From Larix sibirica (taxonomy: Eukaryota > Streptophyta > Pinopsida > Pinales > Pinaceae): a stretch of 28,143 nt of DNA. The stretch spans positions 92,907 to 121,049 of the forward strand of contig NWUY0300022530.1 of assembly GCA_004151065.3 (NCBI GenBank), read 5' to 3'. A model generated the notes under the pieces. The model saw nothing but the letters and a program-made list of their open reading frames with translations, did no database searches and was not told the DNA's origin. Below are positions 20,831 to 28,143 of this stretch, piece by piece. Positions within the stretch are counted from its first letter, which is position 1, and the number at the start of each line of letters is the position of its first letter. The position numbers and the translations under genes are program-made.

Positions 20831-21453
20831 GATATTGACTTTGTATTAATATGTTTTGTTTGTATAATTTCGTATGAAATATATTATGTATTAAATTAAT
20901 TTTTTTTATTGGTGCATATTACTAATTTGATTAATTTTATCTACCTTCAAATAGATTTGTCAAATAAAAAAATTATTTAAAGTTTAAAAAAATAATTGTA
21001 ACTACAAATTGTCATTGAAATGCCATATGCCATTTGGAGAGACTATTTTGACAAACTGTGGTGCGGACAAGACATGGTTTTTTAAAAACATTTAATGTCA
21101 AGTCTTTGCTATATCACATTAAATGTATTAAATGAATGACCTGTGTTAAATGAATGATGTTGCCAAGTGATATATATTAAATGAATGATGAATCCATTGA
21201 TTGACATGTATATATATTAATTCTTTGAAAGAACAATTGATTTTTTAAAAAAGTTGATTTAAAAAAAAAGTAATTTGAAATGATTACAAAATAAGATTCA
21301 TTGTCTCATGTGTAACCATAAATAAAATATAGCTTGAAAAATATATTATTATTTTAAATTAATAAAATATATCTTAAAAAATATAGATTTTATTTTAAGT
21401 TTTATGGATAAATTTTTATCTTTATAATGTTTATTTTAGACTACATGAATAAA
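20831..21453. other. AT-rich intergenic DNA upstream of the reductase gene
   Basis: No ORF of interest. It contains repeated ttaaatgaatga words (about 21120-21190) and long A/T runs. No clear promoter element can be assigned. Confidence 0.45.
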
Positions 21454-21507
21454 TGTTTCGTCAATAGAAAGTCAACTGAATGTTTCGTCAATAGAAAGTC
21501 AACTGAT
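21454..21507. repeat. 27-bp tandem repeat, two copies plus a degenerate third
   Basis: tgtttcgtcaatagaaagtc plus aactgaa occurs twice head to tail (21454-21480, 21481-21507), differing in the last base. A degraded third unit, ttaatagaaaatcaact, follows at about 21515-21532. It lies about 450 bp before the reductase ORF. Confidence 0.88.
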
Positions 21508-21649
21508 TTTGTCAGTTAATAGAAAATCAACTCTCTATTGATTTCTTTTTCATATATAGAAATTTGACGTACTCATAAAGCATAAAGCATCATGTAAGTG
21601 TCCTTGAATTCTATCCTGGGTGGGACGATCCCGTCTACAACCACTAGAC

Positions 21650-21773
21650 AGGAATAACAATATTATAAGCCTGCCTGGGGCAGGGATAATAAGACTCATA
21701 GTAAGACTCTCAGGGATAACAATAGTATAAGCCTGCCTGGGGCAGGGATAATAAGACACATGGTAAGACTCCA
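21650..21773. repeat. 62-bp tandem repeat, two copies, upstream of the reductase
   Basis: Two units at a period of 62 share aacaatattataagcctgcc or its variant, then tggggcagggataataagac. The block gcctgcctggggcagg (21669 and 21731) contains a partial palindrome (cctgcc/ggcagg). The array ends about 180 bp before the in-frame ATG at 21952, so it may fall in the promoter or 5' UTR; a regulatory role is only a guess. Confidence 0.88.
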
Positions 21774-21951
21774 AAAATGATCTATCATGCAAGTGAGTTT
21801 CACAATGTTAATTTGCGAGCCTTTATTCCCATAATGTTTTAGAGGCCGAAAATTAAAGAAAACATGGGACTTCAAGAAGCTTATCCTCCAGAAACTTCTC
21901 TTATCGCACGAGAGACCATAAAGTAGGCAACTGCAACATGAGACAATCAAC

Positions 21952-22599
21952 ATGAGGATTCAGGATACCAGTCCGAAAAGTGGCGGCTACCAGATGTTTC
22001 TCAAGGCCAACTTTTGCACATCTACGAGTTTGATCGGAATTGGAATTTGGGGGCCTCAAAATTGTAATTTGGGAGTGGCCTTACCGTCTAAAAATAACAA
22101 GAACAATTCCCCATTCTACTCTGCCAGAGTTACAACTTCAAACTCAGTCAGAACAATATACATGGCAGATGAATTGAAGGGGGTGGGAGTTCTGGTGACA
22201 TATCCCATGATACCTTATCTCATCGAATCTCTGGAACGCAAATTCACGACATTCAAGCTGTGGGAAGCGGAGAACCAAGAGGCTTTCTTGGCCCAATATG
22301 CTCACTGCATCCGAGGGGTGGCGTGTAACGGCAGAATCGGGGTTGACGCGCAGCTTATCGACGCCCTTCCCTGCTTGGAAATCGTGTCCACAAACAGCGT
22401 CGGTCTCGACAAAGTGGATTTGAACAAATGCAGGCAACGGAACATCGCAGTCGCTTACACTCCAGACGTGGTTACTGATGACGTTGCCGACTTGGCTATA
22501 GCTCTCATGCTCGACACGCTCCGTCATATTTCAGCGGCAGATCGCTATGTTCGTCAGGGGTTGTGGCCTCTCAAGGGAGACTACAAATTAACTTCCAAG
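21952..22599 (+). CDS. D-2-hydroxyacid dehydrogenase (HPPR / glyoxylate-hydroxypyruvate reductase type), exon 1
   Basis: From residue 71 (ATG 22162) the protein reads MADELKGVGVLVTYPMIPYL and aligns with the N-terminal catalytic domain of plant hydroxyphenylpyruvate and hydroxypyruvate reductases: IDALPCLEIVSTNSVGLDKV, YTPDVVTDDVADLAIALML, RYVRQGLWP and GDYKLTSK. These NAD(P)H enzymes reduce 4-hydroxyphenylpyruvate, hydroxypyruvate or glyoxylate. The exon ends AAG|GTAATT at 22599/22600, phase 0, where related plant genes break before the segment that carries the nucleotide-binding GxGxxG motif. That motif and the catalytic Arg, Glu and His belong to later exons and were not found in the window. 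An in-frame ATG at 21952 gives 70 extra residues, rich in S, T and N with one acidic residue, resembling a plastid transit peptide; it may instead be 5' UTR. Base composition is GC-richer than its surroundings, as expected for a host exon. Confidence 0.85.
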
Positions 22600-22674
22600 G
22601 TAATTTTATTATAAAACTTTGATAAGTCATTGATTTATGTGAACATAGAGTTATGTTGCACCTAGCTCCCCTCG

Positions 22675-22760
22675 GTGCTTTACAGTCTAATATAAAGGAG
22701 ATGGGACAAGTATGTGCTCTACAGTCTAGTATGAAGGAGATGGGACAAGTATGTGCTCTG
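22675..22760. repeat. 39-bp tandem repeat, two copies plus a start of a third
   Basis: gtgctttacagtctaatata plus aaggagatgggacaagtat is followed at 22714 by the same 39 bases with three changes, and at 22753 by a third start (gtgctctggagatg). It lies 76 bp inside the intron. Confidence 0.9.
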
Positions 22761-22960
22761 GAGATGTTGTTACCAAAGTAATCCTATTAAAATTATATTA
22801 TAAAAAATAATTTTTTTAATTACAATTTTAATTACATTTTGTTTTTTGTAATTTCAAGTGTTATGTAAAAGTAAAAATATTTAAAAATTCATGTCTGTTT
22901 ATAAAATAAAAGAATTAAAACATAATCACTAATCTATTTAGTATTATCAAGCATTTTTTT

Positions 22961-23158
22961 AGAGCATTTTCAACCATTATTGAGTTTAAGATAATAAAAA
23001 AAATTTACATTTCAAAAAATTTGATTAAATCCTTTAAGTATTTGGTAGATCAAGGTTTAAGAGCATTCTCAACCATTATTGAGTTTAAGATAAAAAAAAA
23101 TTTTACATCTCAAAAAATTTGATTAAAGCCTTTAAGTATTTGATAGATCAAGGTTTAA
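22961..23158. repeat. 99-bp tandem repeat, two copies
   Basis: Units at 22961 and 23060 both begin agagcatt.tcaaccattat, include tgagtttaagat and ttgattaaa.cctttaagta, and end gatcaaggttta. The word gagcattctcaaccatt resembles the ends of some small non-autonomous plant elements, but no inverted repeat was seen. Confidence 0.9.
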
Positions 23159-23164
23159 GATAAC

Positions 23165-23416
23165 TTATGCTAATTTATAATTAATAACAGTAGAATTGAC
23201 CAATCTGGTTGTAGAATTGGCCAATGGTGGAGAAGATGGTGTTAGGTCACTGATCTCCAAGGCACGGAACGCTCCTTGTAGTTTGGTCAAGTGCAACTGC
23301 AAGGTGCAAGATGTGGGTGACTTTAACAACATAGTGCCACAATTTAATGCAGCTTCGCTAAATGTGAGTTTTGTACTCTGAATGGAATATCCATCTTTGG
23401 TACGCTGTGATTGCAA
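23165..23416 (-). other. Unidentified open stretch (both strands open)
   Basis: An 83-codon minus frame (SEAALNCGTMLLKSPTSCTL and ISDLTPSSPPLANSTT) and a 61-codon plus frame (LANGGEDGVRSLISKARN) overlap here. Composition is less AT-biased than its neighbours, so this may be a remnant of coding sequence on one strand. I recognise neither product and neither fits the reductase family. Confidence 0.25.
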
Positions 23417-24472
23417 TCTTCCAGGGGTTCAACATCCTTGGCAGGGCAAGCTGATTGTAAGGAAGCATTCCAGAAAAACAAAAGCAATGGGTCCTCCACT
23501 CGTCAATGACTAATCACAAACTCTTTTTGTCAAAATCTTGTAGTGCTTACAACTTGTTCCAAAATCACCGATACCTGGTGCTTATTCTTCCTCCTCTGCA
23601 GACATTGAACTGTGGCGGATGGCCAGACACTACCATCTTCACTGTATCCCATGGGCAATGTAGAATTATTTTTAGGTTTTTGAATTATTATGAATGTTAA
23701 ATTCAGTTTAGTTTATCTCTGTTTAAGGGTTGTTCGATGAATGTCCTAATGGGGTGAATCACATTGCTTTTGGTAATTAATTTTCTTTGCATTCTTCAAG
23801 CAAGTACAATTCTTCTAAAATTTGATCTGAATTATATGCTATAAACTCGTTCCTACTTTTCTTCCTTGTGTGCCTCATCAGTGTGACGCACGCCGTAGTT
23901 TATGAGCTCTGTTCTTGATAAGCATTCTCCGTTTGCAACCTTGATTGGGGTCATCCTCATACATATCATGTTTCCTCATGTTTGTTTCAACGTATGGCCT
24001 CACTGAGATTGAATTGGCTTCATCATATAGAGTGTTAGCCTCACATATATTACCAGTTCGCTTCTTTTATGTTCACTCAACTGATGTTAATGGGATATCT
24101 TTGGTAATCATCAATTCCCATCTTCACATGTCCATTTTTGTTTTGTTTTTCTCAAAATCTTGATCTGTGTTCCAGGTCTCCCTTACTCTTGTTTCAGGTA
24201 GCTCATCATCGTTCCTGCCCACTACTTGATATTCAAAATTCACTGGCCAATTCATGACTTCCGTTACAAATGGACAGAATCCCATTCTGTTAGTAGAACC
24301 TTGTAAAGGATAATGACAGATACCTACCGCCTATTCAATTGAATTTCCGCTAATGTTTCCTTTCAAAAGACTTCCCATTTTGTTGCATTGCCATAATTTC
24401 CACTTATTTTCTGACCTCCCACTTTGGACAGGGAATTGCATTATTTTGCCTTGAAACTTATCTTGAGTTCTT

Positions 24473-24670
24473 AAATTCTTGTTGTTGAGAACTGTTGCGT
24501 GCATATTAGATTTGGCATTGGCTCTGTGCCGGTTTGAATGTTAATCTTTCAGTGCTTTGAGCTATTTTAAAATTCTTGTTGCTGAGAACTGCTGCGTATT
24601 AGATTTGGCATTAGCCATGTTGCAATTCGAAATTTGCAGTATTGAAGGTTAATCATTGGGTGCTCACCGT
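24473..24670. repeat. About 97-bp tandem duplication
   Basis: aaattcttgttgttgagaac (24473) recurs as aaattcttgttgctgagaac (24570), each followed by tg.tgcgt...attagatttggcatt and later by tgaa.gttaatc and a gtgct word. The second halves are diverged, so the duplication is older than those near 22700. Confidence 0.8.
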
Positions 24671-24861
24671 ACTACAAAATTACAGTGGCAACTGCTATGC
24701 TTAAAGATTGTAGTGATGCAGTGAATTTCTACGTGGTGGGTATTTAATATCTCGATGTTATGAACTCCAGGTAGAACTCTTCTTTCATATCTTTTATAGC
24801 AGCTGCTACAGTTCGCCATTCTTACAACAAAATGAAATCGACTAAATCTCCACAAACATTT

Positions 24862-26200
24862 TCATGCTTCCTGTTTGGTGAACAGAATAGAAAACAAGAA
24901 AATAGGTTGTAATTTGGATTCAACCTCTTTTGTAGAGGGCATACATAATCGCCTTGGTGTTTGTCCTTTAAATCCAATCTGCCATATCTCTTGCTGTCCT
25001 CTGCGAGTCACCTGTTCGTTTCTCTGTAGAACTAGATCCTCCTCTAATTTTTCAAAGATGTGTGGTGCAAAGTCTTCTGTCGTGGTAAGAACTTGAGGGT
25101 CTTCTTCTCCATCCAATATGGAGGGCTCGAACAATCTCAGATACCCCATATTTATGATAGAACTGATTTGTGTATATGGAGAAAGTCTCAACCTCAAAGC
25201 ATTCTCATTTACCTGCTTAATGACATTAAAAGATCTGTATCTTAGGGGCTTGTATTTCTTGGCTGCTCCTTGTGGAGGTAAAGCAACTCCTTGTCACCAA
25301 TGTAGAATTTATGGTCTTCCTTGTGCTGGTCATGTCTAGCTTTATACTGCTGCTCACTTTTCTCAAGCTGCAAAGCTGCTGCTGCACTTTCAAGTGTCTT
25401 TAATGGATCATTTCCATGAATCTGCTTGCCTTCCTCACTTCGCCTTGAACCTTTGCTTCTTTCTTTTGCTGCCCATACATAATGTCCAAAGGTGAGTAGA
25501 TAACCAAAATAAGTTTCAAAAGGTGATTTGTTTGTGGAAGAATGGAGTGTTTGATTGTATGAGTGTTGATTGTACACAAGGTGCTCATCCCATGTTTTGC
25601 TAATGCTTGCTATTAAAACCTCTCAACAATTGCACCAACATCCAGTTGACAACATTAGTTTGTGCATCGGTCTGGGGATGAAAAGCAGTGGGATACCTTA
25701 GCTTGGTATCCATCGTTTCCCAAAGAACTGTCCAAAATCTACCCTAGAAACAGTTATCATGATCATATATGATGAAGCTCGGCAATCCAAAATGTACCCA
25801 CACGAGTGAAAAACAACTCATTTGTTTCCTACCCAGTGATAGTCTTGTTACAAGGAATGAGCACATGCATATTGCTGAACCAGTCCACAATCACAAACAA
25901 GTAATCATAGCCTGTATGATACATGGGAAAATCTCGAACAAAGTTGATGGAGATACTCTCTCAAAGCCTGTTTGGTATGGGCAATGGCATGTACAACCCA
26001 CCTTTCCTATCGTTAGGCTTGCTAGTGCTGCAAAGAATACAACCTCTAATAAACTTTGCCACCTGCTTTTGCATCCTTGGCCAATACACATATATCTCTT
26101 CAGATTTTCCAATCTCTTTGTCATGCCAAGATGCCTTATAATCTTGGAAGTGTGAGCTTCTCCCATCAACTGAGTCCTTCTATCTTGATTCTTATCGTAT
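24862..26200 (-). pseudogene. Ty3/Gypsy integrase fragment, antisense in the intron
   Basis: On the minus strand, going down in coordinate: zinc region (QLMGEAHTSKIIRHLGMTKR, about 26180-26100), core with VIVDWFSNM (25873-25896; first Asp), FIIYDHDNCF (about 25750-25775; second Asp, family form SDRD), PQTDAQTNVVNW (25641-25676; family form QTDGQTE, so the catalytic Glu is Asn), then HSSTNKSPFETYFGYLL (about 25550-25490), and a C-terminal tail 25197-24862 with INMGYLRLFEPSILDGEEDP and TRRGQQEIWQIGFKGQ. Several frame changes and stops separate the parts. The C-terminal tail differs from that of the 733-9631 element, so it comes from another Gypsy lineage. No gag, RT, PBS or LTR boundary was found. 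Confidence 0.85.
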
Positions 26201-26250
26201 GTGTAGCTTATTTGGCTTGTACAACAGCCCATTCTAGTGCGCCCTCACTC

Positions 26251-27480
26251 TAGGGCACATATCCCTAAGGCATGTGCCTTGGAGTGTGTCTTGCACTTGA
26301 TGGTTGAGATCTATTCTTCAGGAGTGTTCCACTCTAGAGAACTTCTCTTTGGATCCTTGATGGTTGATTGAAGATGATTAAACGCATTTATTGAAGAGGC
26401 ATACCTACTTTCCACACTTCCCTAGGTCACGTCATTGCTTTGACAATGGATTTGGAGATGAGTTGATGGTTTTGGTTGATGGTTTCACATTATGGCACAT
26501 CTTCCTAGGTTGTCCCACTTATGGCTTATGGTTTGAGGAGAATTGGTTGTTTGCACATAGATCTATACCTTTGCACATGTTCCTAAGTCGTCCCTCTCTT
26601 GGAGGTTCTTATAACAACCAAAGTGGACCTTCTTGCACGTATTTATATGGCATTTCTTGAGGGATGAGTTGGTTATTGCATTGGAGAAAATTTCCTAACT
26701 AACTTTGCTATATTTGGCATTGTTGTGGCATCTCAAGGTGGTTAACATCGAAGAGTGCGCTCCCATTTTGCACATTTATTGAGGATAGTCTAACTACCTT
26801 GCACATCTATCAAGACACTCAACTTGCAGAGGACTATTTTATTATTGTGTCCCTAGATCCAAAGGAGGCTATAACTACTATTGGCACACTTTCTTGTGGA
26901 CTATTTTATATTAGATGGTATGGTCAAAGTGGTCCCATAACTACTCTTTGCTCAATTCTCAGGGTGCACCTCTTCTAGGGTATTATATTATTATTTTGAT
27001 TGATCTTCAAGGCCCATCTTGGAGAGTGCTCTCTTCCTTTTGACTTGGCATATATCATATTTTATTGGAGGTGGTTGTTGAAGATTATTTTGAAGGGCTT
27101 GCTAAAGGAGAAGATGACAAGTGGCACCTTGCATGGAGCATTTTGCATGAGGAGATGACAAGTGGTATGTCCACTCTCTTGTCTCTTATTTTATATGTAG
27201 TGTTTGATTTGTTAGTTAGGATTTGGCTAGGAGATAGCATTTTTTTATCCTTTAGGAGAGATCTAGGATCTCGCACATGGATATTATTATTTTATTTTGA
27301 GGAGCTTTAGAGCTTGGACTCTCTAACAGAAGCTCCTCCTATTGTATGGTGTTGTTGAAAGTTTGTGGAGACACTTGAGAATCTTGCCTAATATTATTTG
27401 AAGGTTATTTGGAGCTTGAGGTTGATTTATTTGGATATTATTTGCTGAAGAATGCTGGAAACGTGATTTCTTCAAATGTG
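26251..27480 (+). repeat. Possible LTR remnant
   Basis: Non-coding stretch with LTR-like texture: words such as cactctagggcacatatccct and agggtgcacctct recall plant LTR sequence, and near 27475-27495 a ttatcagcgcttagagc word resembles a primer-binding site following an LTR end. No TG/CA ends, second LTR or target-site duplication was found, and it may belong to the fragment at 24862-26200 or to an unrelated element. Confidence 0.3.
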
Positions 27481-27924
27481 TTATCAGCGCTTAGAGCTTA
27501 CTTCGGGTAACTTTATTCCTTGTCTAGAAGAATTTATTTGTGGCTGATTTCCCTTCTAAGTCATTTATGTTTGCTGTTGGAAATGTTAATGAATGTCATA
27601 TTTCTTAATTAGAAGTAGTTGGAATTTACATCCCTTAGTAGTAATAATACCGTCATTGCATGTTTGATAGTCCTTAATTAGGGTTCTTGAAATCAATTTC
27701 TGTACTTGTGGACAGCAAGATGCTGTAGCTTGCTCATTCCAGCCTTAGCATTCCCTTATTACTTAAGAAAAAGCTCATTCAATCATCGTCTTATAGACTC
27801 CATATTCCCAAGGGTAATTTAGAAACTAATCTCGCTCTCAACCATAATTTTTTTTAAAACCAACCTCTTCTTTTGCTGTTAACAAATCTGAAATTAATTA
27901 AACTACAGATCATAACTCAGATTT
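27481..27924. other. No recognised feature
   Basis: AT-rich sequence with no ORF or repeat of note. Confidence 0.4.
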
Positions 27925-28045
27925 GTTTTCCCAAGTCTTTCTCATCCATTCCTTGTGACCATCATTTGATTGGAAAATTTCAAATTGTTTTTCCTAAGCC
28001 TTTCTCCTTCATTCCTTGTGACTATCATTTGATTGGCATAGGGTT
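27925..28045. repeat. About 63-bp tandem repeat, two copies
   Basis: Units begin at 27925 and 27987. Shared words are cattccttgtgac or its variant (27947 and 28010) and atcatttgattgg. The second unit is followed by a GC-richer end of window (ggtggtggaggggagtgttg and beyond) of unknown nature. Confidence 0.85.
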
Positions 28046-28143
28046 TCTTAGGGATACCCTGGTGGTGGAGGGGAGTGTTGCCGCCTAAAACACACTTGAC
28101 CGCGGGTATGTCTCCCAACCGCTACGTGTGTTCCTGAGGGAAA

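Larger units (their letters stand above)
22600..28143 (+). other. Presumed long first intron of the reductase gene, open at the window edge
   Basis: It begins with the donor gtaattttat. No segment with the expected next-exon coding (GxGxxG) was found up to the window end, so the intron is at least 5.5 kb or the gene is broken. It contains three tandem duplications near its start, an antisense Gypsy integrase fragment (24862-26200) and an LTR-like stretch. Between 23700 and 24470 I see nothing specific. Calling it an intron is inference from the donor and the truncated protein. Confidence 0.55.

Noticed and set aside
22144-22527. 127-codon minus-strand ORF
   Set aside because: It is the shadow of the reductase exon on the plus strand.
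1-28143. CRISPR arrays, bacterial operons, tRNA or rRNA genes
   Set aside because: No regularly spaced identical repeats, cloverleaf-like sequences or conserved rRNA words were seen; all context is plant nuclear.

Overview
This is a plant nuclear genome window dominated by decayed retrotransposons, with one recognisable host gene start near the right end. A seed plant with a large, TE-rich genome is suggested by multi-kilobase Ty3/Gypsy remains, a 5'-truncated L1-type LINE, AT-rich unassigned intergenic DNA, and a host gene whose first intron runs more than 5.5 kb to the window edge and carries retroelement debris. A conifer or other gymnosperm is a reasonable guess, but nothing here proves it.

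The sequence is a scaffold of at least four contigs joined by single N characters at 390, 7133 and 10235. At 7133 the two contigs share about 715 bp (6418-7132 and 7134-7848, one mismatch seen by eye, at 6432/7148). The apparent tandem duplication of gag is therefore almost certainly an unmerged contig overlap.

Layout. 1-389: minus-strand fragment of a Gypsy pol gene, cut off at the N. 733-9631: one minus-strand Ty3/Gypsy element with a 5' LTR (7860-9631), a PBS matching the initiator tRNA-Met type (7847-7858), gag, zinc knuckle, protease, RT, RNase H, integrase with a chromodomain-like tail, a polypurine tract (2420-2436) and a diverged 3' LTR (733-2419). Its coding part carries premature stops, frameshifts and lost catalytic residues, so it is dead. 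9638-10162 and 15765-16323: two copies of an unidentified direct repeat. 10236-16853: mostly featureless AT-rich DNA with a (TTACG)n microsatellite, poly-T tract, small tandem repeats and a cluster of palindromic motifs. 16855-17330: a weak, unidentified coding-like remnant on the minus strand. 17941-20830: plus-strand LINE remnant (RT, zf-RVT and RNase H parts).

21952-22599 is the first exon of a D-2-hydroxyacid dehydrogenase gene of the hydroxyphenylpyruvate/hydroxypyruvate/glyoxylate reductase group, plus strand, ending at a phase-0 splice donor. The exon with the NAD-binding motif was not found before the window ends. The intron holds tandem repeats, an antisense Gypsy integrase fragment (24862-26200) and an LTR-like stretch.

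I did not find a convincing new biological system. The most useful points are the assembly artefact, the pattern of catalytic-residue loss in the retroelements, the two-copy unknown repeat, the palindromic cluster at 16600-16710 and the acidic-poor N-terminal extension of the reductase.
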